DNA from: Rhizomucor pusillus
Taxonomy: Eukaryota; Mucoromycota; Mucoromycetes; Mucorales; Lichtheimiaceae
Length of the DNA stretch: 64,000 bases
Assembly (NCBI GenBank): GCA_900175165.2
Contig: FWWN02000604.1
Coordinates: 54,367-118,366 of the forward strand
Reading direction: 5' to 3'
Within the stretch, counting starts at the first letter, position 1. The number at the start of each line of letters is the position of its first letter. Below the pieces are notes generated by a model. The model saw only the letters and a list, made by a program, of their open reading frames with translations, was not told the origin of the DNA and made no database searches. Positions 34,701 to 47,993 of the stretch are shown here, piece by piece. The translations under genes were made by a program, and so were the position numbers.

Positions 34701-37364
34701 AGATATTCCAGCAACGTAATGCGGGTGTTCTGGTCCTGTTCACGGATAATTTCACGCAAAGTGAGCAGGATTTTTTCGCTGTAGTGCGGTGTCATGACTG
34801 TAAAAGTTGGCATGTTGGGTACCGGGAGCGGTTCGGGCATCGGTGTCGTTAAACTTTGCGCAAAGAACTGCATTCGTCGCTCGGCTTCGCTGTGCTGAGG
34901 ATAGTACTCTGTCTTGAAAGCCACGTCTTCTTGAGAAACAAAAAACGTCGGCGGCTTCAATCGACGCTTGCCATCGGCGCTCTCGGGAACCTATAATCGA
35001 TTTAGCTTTACAGTCTGCTTTCTAGAAAAAGTAACGAACGATAACACATACCTGTTGATACAAGAGTTTGGCCACATGGTCTGCAGAAAGCAAATGCTCA
35101 CGGTACATGGAGATAACAAAGGCGTTCCAGATCTGAGAGCAAAGGAACTTTGGCTTGTATGTCAACTCGAGTTCAGACGTGGCCAAGATCTTTGCATAGA
35201 TACGCTTGGGCAGTCTTGAAAAGATATTGCGCCAAGGGGTCCAGATGGAGATACCGAGATAAAACGATCTTGCGACCGAGAACACCGTGTTCCAGATGAT
35301 ATACCACAGATACGTATCCAAGAAGAACAGGACCAAATCCATTAGGAACATAAAGATGAGCGCGATAGCAGGCATGTATGTGCACAGAGCGGTGCCGACA
35401 ATTGGATCGCGGCAGTTTTGAACGCGCATCTGGGCCATCACGGTCAGCGGGTCCTTGAATGATAGGGCCAAAAAGAAGTACGACTCGAGAAACTTGCAAC
35501 CAAAGACACACGCCCAGATACCGATTGAAATCAATCGATCCATGCGTTTCAAGTGCGGGAAGTTGGCGGTAAACGTCTGGCTAGCCATTGTCTTTCGCGC
35601 ATCCTGTTTCCGGAAACGGACAAACAGTCTTGATTGGGGTATAATGGCAAAGAACACGCTTGTGGCCAAACTGATTAGCAGCTGGACGACTGAAACCGCA
35701 GTGGCAATCGGGCTTGTTCGATCAAAATAGACGCAGTACACTGACGGGCCGACGTTGAGCAACAAGATGGGAAATAAAAACAGCAACCGACGAGAGAGGA
35801 TACCGGCTCTGCGCCACGTCATTGGCACATAAACATATTCTACAAGGCAAGCGAGCATGACCAAGAGCGTAGCAACGCCGCCTCCTAGCGCGACAATGGA
35901 TAATTTTACAGGAGTTTCCTTTTCGGCCTCTTCCTTGTCACTCGACAGGTACACCGAGTCCGCGTTGGCAGCAATGTAGTACCAAAAGGCAACGATGTGG
36001 ATAATCCAGATGCGCGTGAAATTGACGGCAATGTGCATCCACGACCGTTTTTCCTTGAATGTTTTTTGGAACGCCTTTTGCCATCGCACCGAGCGCAAGG
36101 CCGGGTATCGCTCGGCGGGCGGGAGATCCATCAAGCGTGTCTTTTTATCTTCCAGCCGCAGTCGGTTGAGACAGGTCGGGTACCAGAACAGCTGGTTGAC
36201 ATCGTCGTATCCGATGGTATCGGCGTGATCGCGCTCGCGCTTGACATACTGCCCGTCCTTGAGAGTATACGACTGGTCGCGAATGAAATTGTAGAGAGGT
36301 GTGATGATGGTATCCAGATAGTCGCCTTCGGGCGCTGTTTCGGTCATTTGTGGGTTGTAATAATCCTTGGCACATTTGAATAGGAAACAGAGCGCTTCGG
36401 GACAAAACCGGATCACGGATGCTTCTGCCCAAATCAGCAACCAAAGAGCCAGCTGCTGGATCCTATCCGTGTGTGTCAAGTTCTCCATGCTTGTCTGCCA
36501 CTGCTTTTCGGCCAGCTGCAGCACCGCTTGCTGCGATGCACCGTTTTCTTCAGCCACGTGCGTCGCTGCATGCTGGTCACCGACCGCTTCGTCGAGATCG
36601 AGTTGCACAGCGAAGTACCACTTGCGATAGTTGGCGTGTGGGCCACCAATGTACTCGGCATGCAGCGATTTTAGCGCAACATCGCTCGGCATACGTGAGG
36701 ACCTTGAATCGAGCATAACCATAAGGTGATCGTACATGTTGTGCATACTGTCGTGTTGGAAACCAAAGGTATTTTTCAAGTGTGTAAAGATACGAGAGAT
36801 CTGCTGCGGAGGCATGACGTTGGTGTCCCATGAAGGATATCCGTTCGACTGATGGCTGTTGCTGCCGACGAGTGTATCGTTGGAGGATAAATTACTGCTA
36901 GGCTGCTTCTTTGGCGTTCTGTGTCGTTTGTTCTCAATAAGCTGCACGAGCGATTCCGTGGAGGGAGCACACCGCAGGTATCGGCCAGAGTTGTGAATGT
37001 CATCCCGTACGTGCCCATAAATGTCAGAATCAGAAAAATTAGAACCTTGGTAAAAAGGGGATGCATTGCGACCAGGAATGCCACTATCCCACGTAGTCGT
37101 GCTCCTGCCATCCTCTGCCCAGTCTGCTTCATCGAGCGTTGTTACTGCTTCGTCGCGAGCTACAATGTTTAAATGTTAGATCGCTGTGTGCATCTCGTGT
37201 TCTTTTGCATGAAAGATAACCATATCCTGTGATCTGAGGCCTTGTTGACATGTTGTGTTACAAAGGGATCGTCTAAACATACAAACACGTTTCACTTACA
37301 TTGGTGGCATATGCATATTGATTGCTCGATGCTGCCGCCGATTGGGAGAGCCAGCATCTGACAT
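31709..37364 (-). CDS. FKS1: 1,3-beta-glucan synthase catalytic subunit (GT48)
   Basis: 1783-residue plasma-membrane enzyme that makes cell-wall 1,3-beta-glucan from UDP-glucose; regulated by Rho1 in other fungi and the target of echinocandins. Exons: 37300-37364, 37221-37240, 35052-37159, 33770-34990, 32126-33712, 31709-32059. The N-terminal FKS1 domain ([20 protein letters not shown]), a first cluster of membrane helices, the cytosolic GT48 domain ([57 protein letters not shown]) and a second helix cluster ([19 protein letters not shown]) are all present. A 20-nt microexon is needed to join the first ATG exon to the main frame. Echinocandin hot-spot regions read FLALSFKDP (about 35451-35479) and DWLKRVVIS (about 33200-33235), both different from the ascomycete consensus. 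Length is slightly below yeast Fks1 (1876). Confidence 0.96.
37221..37240 (-). other. FKS1: 20-nt coding microexon of the glucan synthase gene
   Basis: Joining exon 1 (phase 2) directly to the main exon puts a stop 11 codons in. A 20-base exon, bounded by CAACAAG and GTTATC, restores the frame and reads MPPMPQITGYARDEAV across the two joins. The flanking introns would be 59 and 61 nt, normal for this genome; the second has a TCTAAC branch site. The alternative is a start at ATG 37359 with another reading frame for exon 1. Confidence 0.6.
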
Positions 37365-37594
37365 GGTCTTTTCAAACAAATTATATACGGATTAAAGAAG
37401 AAGATGCGAGAAAAAGAAGACAAGAAATAAAGAATATAAAGTAAGACAATTTTTTTCTTTGCTATCCTTTTTAATATAGCTTCCCCATCTAGTCCTTGCT
37501 GCTAATAGCTGTGGAATGACAAACCCATGCGAACACACTCTAGGTGTTCCGAGACATATCTTACCCCTTTTTTAATTTTGCTCAGAAAGAGAGT

Positions 37595-40500
37595 TTATTG
37601 TCCATTATTCTGAGGGGTGGTGGTAGGGGATTGAGAGTTTTCAATGAATAATCCTACGGGTCTACCGATCGTTTCCATCCAAATGATGGAGCAGAGCATG
37701 TTGCCAAGTTGTCCGATCTGTTCCCGTATCGCGCCGCCCTGGGCTTCGTCTTCTCTGCTAACCATCCAACCTTCCACCCGGTTGTTATGTAGCTGCAAGT
37801 GGATCAGATAGTCCATGTACCGGCTGTGGTATAAAAGCAAGTGTCGTTTGTTGGAACTGTCTCGAATATCCTTTACGCTTTTACGTTGCAGCATCACGAT
37901 TAACATATCGAACGCTGCTTGCCAATCTAGTCGTAATTGCAACAAACGTGCCATATTACTGTCAATTTGAGCCAAGTCGACGTGCTTAAACTCTCCCAAT
38001 AATATGCTAAGTCGGCTTGCCGTCGATCCAGCCGTCGTAACCAAATCGCTTGCGTGCAGCTCACTCCAATTGTTGAGTCGCTTGCAATGTACTAGTACTT
38101 CTGCCACAATAGTATCCAGCCGGTTCCTTGCATTCACGGCAATGTCGTTGATCGTATATCCTTCCCGTAGCAACATTGCATCAATAGGGTCGACTATAGA
38201 GTGTTCACTCGGTACAGGTGCAATGTTTCGTATAGCTGACGCAGCAGACAGAGGCCCTTGATAAACGACTAGGATGAAATACTCCAGCCAGATGCCTTCA
38301 TCCTCTGTCGTGGCAGGACAAATAATGAGCGTATGCTTCCAATCGCCCGGTTGGCCTGCAAGCGGCGTGAAGGATAGATCATGACTCGTTACTGTTGCTC
38401 CCACAGATTTTGATTTGACAACGATGCTGGATAGCCCGTGTTTCGGCGAATTTTCCAGGAGATGGTCGTAAAACTTTTGGCGTTCTATTGAATCCACGTT
38501 CACCTCGTAAAACGCATGTATCAACCGGTTTCGAGCATAGTACGCAGGCTTCCTGTGCAGCGATGAGAACTGACGGAGGATGCGGAGAGTGTTCAAATTA
38601 GTGGCCTTGAGATCATGCTCAGTCTGGAACATCGCTTGAATGTAACGTAAATGGAAATCATAAACAAATGAATTGACGTGGATAAAATGCTTGAAATTGC
38701 CCGACAGCTCTTCAAATTGCTGGAAGGCTTTGCGCTCGTCGTCCTGGTTCGCATTCTCCAAACTGCCATACGCCCGATGCAGCGTAAATAGCGTAACAGA
38801 AAAGTACGAACTCGTCATTTGCACTTGGCAAATGATCGATCCGCCTTCTGTGACTCTAAGGAGGTACACCGGCGATGTCCGCATAAAAAGGTTCTGTGAA
38901 ATCTGGAACGCCGATTTTGCCATGAAATCTGTATCATCTTCTGCATTGTCTGGCGATTGAGCCAAGTCAATCATATGCATATCAACGCTCTCCAGATATC
39001 GTGCGTAATCCGTCATCAGCGTCTGCGTCAATTCCTGATACCACTGCAGCGTCGCTTCTCTGCAGACTGGATCGTCCTCTAGACCTTCCCATCTCTCATC
39101 ATATCTTGAAAAGAGAAACGGGGTCCGGCAGTAATGCAATAAACGGGACGATCTCAGAATAGCAATTATCTCAGGGCGTGTAAGCTTGTCACTGCTGCCG
39201 CTGCCGGGGGCCTCCCTACCGTTTTGACGCCCGTATCGATGTATCCATTTACTGTGCACTTCGACCGCTTTTTGCTTCACAGCTCTGCGCCTGGAACGTC
39301 GTCCAAAAGTCTTGAGGAACGGTAATCCGTGGCGTCTTAAAAGATCATGCCCGGTTAATAGATCTGTTCCTGACACGTTATCCGATAGCACTCTGTCCAA
39401 CTCATACACATCGTTGGGTTGGACAGGCGTGTTATCGAAATCAACGGATCTTGTCGATGTTGCCATACTGATAGCATCACTTCTGTTGTTGTCCGATATT
39501 GTAGGGTACTGGATCATATCCCTTAACTCGACAAGACTATTTACCATCGCCAAAGTATTGCCTGTATTGCGTCTGGACGATCTTGCAGAGGAGGATGCGC
39601 TTGCAGCGTATGACTCTGCTGCTGCCGCTGGAATGTTTTTGCTTGAAAGCGTTGTTTCTTTTTTTAGAGAGGACAGGTGCTTTGGCGATGGCATATGCGT
39701 ATTTTTGGATAGGAGGTGTTGATCATCGATCGTAAGGGGTGATGAGCTATAAGTGTCAACGGTTGCTTTGATTGAATTTCCGTGATGGAATAAACCCATT
39801 TTTTGATGTAGGATGTTGGATAGAATAAAGTATCGTGCTTCCTGGCGCATGGATACTCGGAAAATGCTGTCAAAAATGCCCAGGCTCGCCTTTTCCATCC
39901 AGTTGTAGGTATACACAGCCAAACCATCCGCGTTCAGAGTCATTAGTAAGAAGCAGTGCTTTCCTGAATCTGTGCGCGGTGATTTTGCTGAAGACGATTT
40001 TGTGTCAAAGGTTCCAGACATGGAGCGAGACGTGCTTGAAGAACGAGACCGGTCCTTATCGTCTGCTGCTGCTTTCAATTTCTTGTTGTTGTGCGAACCA
40101 TGCGACGTTGCTGAGCTGCGTCTCGAATGCTGGCTGCTGTTGATATCACTTTCAACACTGGTGCGTCGATCTCGAATTTCCGCAGAGGCGCTACCGAGTC
40201 GCTCGACAAACTCCCTCAATCCACTGATGCCTACAAGTTGTATATCATTTTGCAAGCATTCTTCAAGCGACTTTTGTCCGTGATATAACTCCCAGCCAAG
40301 TGATCGATTCGGCTGTCTCCAGACCACAGTCATCCGCAAACTTGTGTCAATGTTACATAGTTCGCAGTTGACAAAGTCGACCACATCGTCCATACACCAA
40401 GGCATAATATTGACTGCCGTGTTCATTGCGTAAACTGTCGGACTCTTCCATTCGGTAGCTTTCTGCAATATATACAACACGGATTCGATGAATTTGCGTC

Positions 40501-43500
40501 GCAAGATACGACCAAGACCTTTGCCTCTGCCCAGCAAATGTGCCTTTTGCAACGCCGAGCCGATGTCGATGCTGACCGTCTTTTCAATAAAGAAATCGCA
40601 CAGACTTTGCCGGAAACTCTCATACATATGGTTCATCAAAGCTCCAGAGTCCACAGCGCCAACTGCCCATATATCAACACGGAATGTGTATTGATCCAGT
40701 TGGTCCGCTGCGCGTTCGTCCTGGACAAAGTCTCCTTCCAGACATTGCCGTATATTCTTTGGATCCAGTTCCATTTCTTGCTGGCTGCGTTCATTTTCTG
40801 GACTACAAAGAGGTTGCCCGCTGACACATATGCCTGCAATACCCTGACCTGCAGCCATCTCGAGCGAGGTAGACGTGCCTGGCACTCGCTGCTTACAGTT
40901 GTAATAAAAACACATGTGACCGTGTGTTTCATCGCCGTAAAGGTTATCAAGATGGTCCTTGACAGCGCTGGAGACGTTCGGTCCACCGAAAACTCGAATA
41001 CTCTCTGAAAGAACGGCTCGTCGGAATAATTGCATCAAGGTATGAGAATCGCCAACAAGTTTCGGCAGTCGAAACAATTGCGTGGAAGCAGGTTGTTTCT
41101 CCATTGGCAATATAAATTGGACATCCTTGTTAATAAATATGTCAGTTTAATGAAAAGCATTGGATTGTCATAGATATGTAAGCTTACCGCCATTGTCGGC
41201 TTCGAATTAGGATTTCGAAGGAAAAATTGCTGGACTTCATTCAGCGTGATGTGCGACACTAGTCTGTTCTCCACGAGACCCACGAATTCTTGCTCAATCC
41301 AATCAGGTAAATCGATACCGTGCACCTCCAACACGAGTTCCCGGGGCGTATCCGTAGATAGAGTAGACCCGGTAGCTCGACTTGCTGGTGTTTTACGCTC
41401 CAAAAGAGGCGACTGCGACGCACTTGGTGTTGTTACAGGGCTCTGCGTAAATGATGCTTCTTCATGATCCGCGGTGGTCACATCCTCCTCGTATATTTTG
41501 CAATAGACAACAGAGTTGTCTCGTTCGATAACAAACATTTGCGGCCGATTATGCACGACAAACAGTCGCAATACATCTCCCGTCAGATATTTTACGGCCG
41601 CGTTAGGCTGCAGCCTCCAATGCAGAGGGAAGCGACGAGTGTAGACGACCGGGCAGGAAAACTCTCCAGGTGCAAATTTTCCAATAGCAATTAACGAGCC
41701 ATCCTTCTCAGAGACAGTGAACATTTTGCTTTCTTCGTCCGTCTCTTCATCGTCTTCATCTTCAGAGGATTGTTCATTTTGGTTCTTGCCAGCAGGCGGT
41801 TCTAGGAATTTACTGGGAAGAGAAAATATTGTCAAGCACTGCTTGATGATGCATTTTTTTCTTCAATCAGCGTTACCTGCAAATTCTAGTTTCTTGTAAA
41901 CTTCGTAAGAGTATTAATCGGTTTGTACGTTGCTGCACTTGGAATAGCTTGTCCTTAACCCGTTGCAGAATATCTGATCGATCAACTAATGATTGAAGCT
42001 TGGAGTAAAAGAAGATTTGCACGTATCTCTCCTTTGGAATGAGTACAAGCCAATAAAGCGGCCTGTTACCGAATGGAACGGTGGATGCAGCCGGTTTAGT
42101 CACTTCTTGCTGCTCAATGTCGAAAGTGCTGATACCCAGACCCTCACTCAGGTCATAGTTGCCAAACATTTTTGTTGGTTCCAAAGAAACGGGCGATGGT
42201 TCCGTGGACGACAATGCTGCTTCGTCGAGCATGTTGTAGATCGAATCTTGGCTTACATAAAAGTAATCACCTATTCGTTGCAGCCGGTAACTGTCACCAG
42301 TTTGGCCTTCCTTTTCCAGTTCTTCCATGAATGTTTCACGACTGTGGACAAGGTCCTTGACAAAATGGAAAGGAATCGTCTGCGAGGTCGGGAAATCGAC
42401 GAAAAGACTGTTCCTCGATAACTGTCGCTCTACGTATCGCAAGGTCGGTATCGTAACGTGTTCGGCTTTGAGCAAACCGTGCAGGGTTTCTTCCGTCAGA
42501 AGCCAGCGTATTCTTGCCTCGGTTTCCGCCAGCGCTTCCTGCTGATCTGGTTCCAAAGCAGCAAAGCATTCCGGAGGAGATTGCATAGCAGCAATGAGCG
42601 CCCTAATTGAAAATTAATATATTGTTAACTCACTACTGCAGCGTAAAAGCTTACTCTTTATCGTCAGAGTGGTCGTATATTGGATATTCGTCTACATCGT
42701 TCGAGATTCGAGACATGTATATACAAACAAGCTGCAGTGATATCTTGATCCCTGTTGCTTCCAAGGGAGACCAACCATCATTTTCCTGCATCGGTGTTTT
42801 GAAATCAAAAGATTGTCCATCTTTTGACTCTCCAGCAAAAGACGTTGGTAATTCTGTGAAATCACAAACAACAGCATCGCCGTTAGGCGGGATATACATG
42901 CATTCTAATCGTATCAGCAACGGAACGCGCGAGTTGACCGCCAAATCAACCAGCAATGAAATATTCCTGTCTGCAATCTGCTCTTCCTCTGCGTCCTCGA
43001 TATCCACATCCCGACTAAAAACTGGTTTGTAGTAGAACAAGTGCGTGTCTTTCCCACTGGTGGTGCAAAGTGGCTCGAAATAATGCCGGAGTATAGTCAT
43101 GAAACGGTCTTGTATTTCTGGTGCTCTGGAAAAATTGCTGTAATTCTCATTTTAATGTTTGTATTTAGTCAAAACATGTGCAGTCTCTCTTACCCTGCTT
43201 GGTCGCCGTGCTGTTGCAAACTCATTACATTGACAAACTCTGTGATATCAATTTCCATCTTGGCTTCTTCACACAGCTCAAGAGCCTTGCCGAGATCATC
43301 GTCGGTAACTGCGTGTCCACGCAAAAGGCATGTATAAAGAGATCTAAAGTATGCCTTGGAGTACAATTGTGAGACCTTATGCGCGACAGTAACCGTTCGT
43401 TCTGATAAATTTCGAGTGCATCGACGCCTGAATTGTCCTTCCAGCATCATCGGCTGCATTGGTACGCCGAAGTTCTCTTTTTCGTCCACGATGTAATCAA

Positions 43501-46500
43501 CACTTTTAACGATGATATCGTCGTCTTCTTCAAGCTTGATGTTAGTGTGACTAACAATTGGCAGAGCCTTGGCGTACTCTGTCGTCTTGAGAGGCTTCAT
43601 TGGCTTCTGTCTGACGCATTCAAAGAGCATGACATCGATGCGATAGTCTTGCGTCTCCGGCTCACTGAATGGAAGCGTAGATTCTTCCTTATCCATATTC
43701 AACAAACTGGTCGTAATCGCATCAATTGCAGGAAATAGAACGATGACGAACGAGCGTACATCGAAGATATGGATAAAACATCTCAATTGTCGCAAATCGG
43801 TCGTAAGACACGAGCTTGAGAGATAGCCTTTTCCCTGCAGTTTTTCCATCACAGCCTCCTGGATCTTGAGCCAAAAACCTTTGCCACTGTTTTGACTTGT
43901 CATGATCACTTCTCCGTCGGCAATGCGAGCCAGGGCGTATTCAATGAAATAATGCATCAAGGCAAAACTCTGGTATCTCACATCCAAGCGTGCCATATTT
44001 TCCTTGTTTCGGTTCAAGACTGGATCTGGTCGTACACACATGTTTCGTGCTCCACGCAAGTCATCACACTCGATATTCGAATCAACTATCAAGTGATGCT
44101 GACCAAGTCGTCCTGAGCGCCTCTTCTTTGCAGAGCTTGGTGATTGCGCGAGTTGGTAGAAATAGTCAGTGGCTAGAGGCTCTTGAAGGTGAAACTGGGG
44201 GCAGGCGAACGTAGCGACGACGAACGCGTTCGATCGTAGAACTGTTGCTACGTCGAAAAGCTGAGGAAGCATCATGGCCATGGTATCATCGAGAGTATTT
44301 TCAGATCCTCGTCGTCTTTCCTTGATATCGCCTTTGCTTTTCGAGCGCCCAACAATGTGCATTTGATCAAATGTAACCAACTGGGAGATCGTTCTCCTAT
44401 CTGGTTCTAGCGTCCACTCCTTGACGAGTTCGTACTGCTCCAAGTTACCGCTGGGTTCCATCCATAATTCTGTCGTAATTTTGCCAGTTGCCGAATCTTT
44501 CCAGATAAAGTATTGAATTGCACATAATATACGATGGCTTCCATCTCTGCTGGGAAGATATATTTCTTGATAAAAGTGAGTGCTATCCGGACGAGGAGAA
44601 ACTAGATGGTAGCCTTGATCCAGGCGTGCTTGACACAAAAATTGGAACGCGAGATCGTGAACCGGCATCATCTTGTTCTCTTTGTGATATTGATCTTGAT
44701 AGTTATCTGTCTGCCACGACCATGTCATGTGCCGAAGATAATCTCGCACGATATATTCGCTAGTCAACCACAGGACTGGAGGCAGGTACCAGGTCCGTTT
44801 ACGTGTCATTATCGTCGTTCGTGGTCTGCGTGAGACGGTGGGTTCCATCATATCTTGGAAATGCTTCGGATCTCTCATCAACAAACTTGAAAATGGTCTT
44901 TCGCATAGGTAGTTGTACGCCGATGATGTCTCCTGCGACGTCTTTAACAAATACATGAGTTGCCCTTTAATCCGCTGTCGAGCGTTGACATCCATGTTGA
45001 AGAATAGCAACCGCAGTGAGACTAGTCGACCGTACTCTCTACGTACTCGCACTTCGTAGAAAGATGGTGGATAGCCCAGGCTGTACGAAAAATAATCCAG
45101 GGCATTATCATCTTTGCTTTCAACGTTCATAATCATGCGGTTCATGACTTTGACGAATGTGCCATCTTGACCTTCAAAATCCATATTTCGACTCAGGGCT
45201 GTTCGGATAATCTCAAGAGCATCATTAACTTCGGTTTCCACGTTAGATATAAATTCTTGGTTGTAGGCTGACGTTAGTTTTGGCGACATGTAAGGTGATA
45301 CATCGCCGATAAGTAAATCAATAAAATCGTGGTCGTACCAGCTCCTTGTCCGAGCTCTAGTACTTGATGCGTTCAATTTGTCCCAAAATTCATGGAACGA
45401 GACCAAATATGCATCCCGTTGCTGCGAAGCTTCAAGGCTGCGATGTTCCACAGTAGACGATAGAGAGGATGCTAAACTTTGCAGATATTTGCCGTTGAAT
45501 CCAATCAAGCTTTTTAGGACTTCGTCGTCTTCGAATATATCGATCAGATAGCTTCTCAGCTTCTCCGTTTTTGCATAGACAGGTGCATTGTAGGAATCAT
45601 TGAAAAACGTGGCGCCGGTTACAACGCCCATCATCTGAGCTCGTCGACGGAAAATATCCCAATTTTGGAGCATGTGAGCAAACTCTGCATCCGTGCGCAC
45701 AAATATTTCTGCACGCGGTGCTTTTGAGCGTCCAAAAATGTTGCTGTGTAAAAGCATCGGGTCATTCTTCAGTTGGCTTGACGGTCCAATGACCATTGGT
45801 AGCCAAGTTGCGCGTATCCGGTATTCAATAACAATGTTAGGTTGCCAATGGAGCGCCATAACGATCTGAATGCGTTCCTTTTTGATTGCACTGAGATCTG
45901 GCGCCTTTAATGATCGCAGCGCCGTGTCAAGTGTCTTGACTCCTGTACCGTCATCGAAGGATACGGATTGTAAAGTAAACCCTTCGCGAGTTCTTGTTGC
46001 TATTACATGAGAAAATTCGGCTGGAAGAGGATATTCACGGTATTTGAGTAAACGTAGTGGCGGTTGCGGTGGATAGGAGTGAGGATCCCAAGGAAAGTTT
46101 TGTCCTGCTTGCTGTTTTTCCATGCTCTGATCTCGAGCTTGATTAATGTCGCGTCGATCGTTTGGTTGGAGGTATACGTCTGGAGATCGTACTAATGTCG
46201 TCTCTCGGAATAGAAATTTACAATGGTACATATTAGGAGGAGAATAATCGTTATTATCTGCAGGTAGATATTGTAAAACTGAATCTGCCAAATTATGGAT
46301 ATTGTCATCGTTCAAGTTTTCGGCTCGAGACTGTTCGTGAGGAGTTTGATCGCGAGCAATTTGTTTGCATTCGTCTGCGTAAAGTAATGAACCACCGGTT
46401 GCACGTGTCAAAAATGCAAGGATTTCGTTGTCAGGGACAAACCCAAAATTTCGACCAGGGACAAAGCTTTTTGCCGAGCCCACTTGGATTATGTGACATG

Positions 46501-47895
46501 TTACGTCCTCGTCAGAAAATTGTCGCACGAAAGTATTGTCGTTCACGTTAGATTTCATCGTTCCGTCAGTAATCAAAATCAATTGGGGTCGACCGTCTGC
46601 TGGAAGAAGCTTCAATGCAAAGTGTCCCGCATGTAATATGCGCGATAGATTGGCGCCAGATTTGCCGACTCCCCAAACTTCTCGTTTGGAAGAATGGTAC
46701 GACGTTTCTTCCCCTTCTGCTACGTGCATTTCTTGCTCTTCCTCCTTTCCAGCAGTTGATAAATCAGATTCTGTGCGCTGAGTTTTGAGGGCTGGTATAG
46801 AAGGTGTTTCCAATTCACTGACTTCACGGGGACCAACGCCGCCCACGTCAAGATCATATTCCTGGTTCGACCGCTTGCGTTTTAGAAAGTGTCGAAAGTT
46901 TGTAGTATCCTTTTGAAAAGCAAGGAATTCAGAGTACAGCTGGTCGATGACGTCGCGAACGTTGTGCATATTGACTACCACGTTCTGCATAAATACTCGC
47001 ATAGTGGGATGTTCTGCCAGCATGGGAATAACATTCATATTCGATGCGAATTGCGAGCAATCAGCCATAACTGTGAGCCTAAAATTTGGCCTCAACTGGA
47101 AAGAAGTTAAATGCAAAGATAATTTAGGCATCTTTTTAGGTTATTACTTACCAGGGCATTTTGTGTAGATGATATTGGAAGTACAAACGGTTGTACAATG
47201 CCTTCCAAAGAATTGCGCAAGCTAATCCATAATTAAGGTTACACGACATGTCAAATGTCAGACATTGTCTTTCACACACCTTTCAAATGCTCCTGACAGA
47301 AGGATGGTAGGCTTTGTGCTACCGACGGTTGCAAGGCTGGAGCTAAGATCTAGTATATATACAATTCGATATTCATAAGTGAGCGTCATTAAATTCGTTC
47401 TGGGCGAGAGAACGAAAGTTTCGTCTGATGGATCTTCGGGGCGAGGTATATCTTTCCACACTGTTTAGATCCAAACACGTTGCTTGCAATCAAAGTAATC
47501 CAAATACCTTGAAGGGAATTACTTTTCCACACTGCCTTCTTTTGTCGTGAGAGGTAGAGTACATTCATAACCTGCATTTTTCCGGGCATTCAGTCATTGT
47601 GTTTCTGTTTTGTAAATGGGTCCACTCACATCGTAGTCTTTTACTGTTAAAGGCTGATATAAGTTCTTCAAAAGCCATTGTGTATACTCGTTCTTCGTGC
47701 ATAGACGCGAGTGTCTCAGCAATATAACAGCCGATCGCGCTTCGACGAACTGGAGGCGATCGTTCTGTAAGTTATTTGCTGCAGAGTTAATCGTTTTCGA
47801 GATCTTACTTTGGTTTCCTCGGGCGATTTGGCCTTGCTGATCGGCGATCCGTTTGTGGGTCTCTCATTGTGAGTGCCAGTTACATTGCTCGACAT
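37595..47895 (-). CDS. SZT2-like giant protein (KICSTOR complex)
   Basis: 3263-residue protein. Ten exons: 47809-47895, 47630-47764, 47508-47571, 47280-47460, 47152-47221, 43194-47095, 42655-43125, 41877-42602, 41188-41812, 37595-41125; phases all match. Size (human SZT2 about 3400) and the N-terminal fold agree with SZT2: YEYRIVYILDLSSSLATVG then NFRLTVMADCSQFASNMNV, LILITDGTMKS, a vWA-like start, followed by long helical/beta regions, RWLLTEETLHGLL, and no enzyme motif. In animals SZT2 anchors GATOR1 on the lysosome within KICSTOR to restrain TORC1 when amino acids are low. KICSTOR is absent from budding and fission yeast. Homology is called by eye; Ser-rich and acidic insertions (about 39.6-40.2 kb and 41.75 kb) look disordered. 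The frame is open for the whole length, so it is not a pseudogene. Confidence 0.8.
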
Positions 47896-47993
47896 TGATC
47901 CTCTCACACACAGTTAGCGGCGGAAGATTTTCAATTTTCGGATATGGGGCAGGTTGGGCGCCGATTTGTTTTCTGAACACCCTTTTGCATAAT
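47896..47993. promoter_or_regulatory. Compact bidirectional promoter (SZT2-like / mitochondrial-type protein)
   Basis: 98 bp between divergent start codons at 47895 (-) and 47994 (+). No TATA box is seen. Confidence 0.45.
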
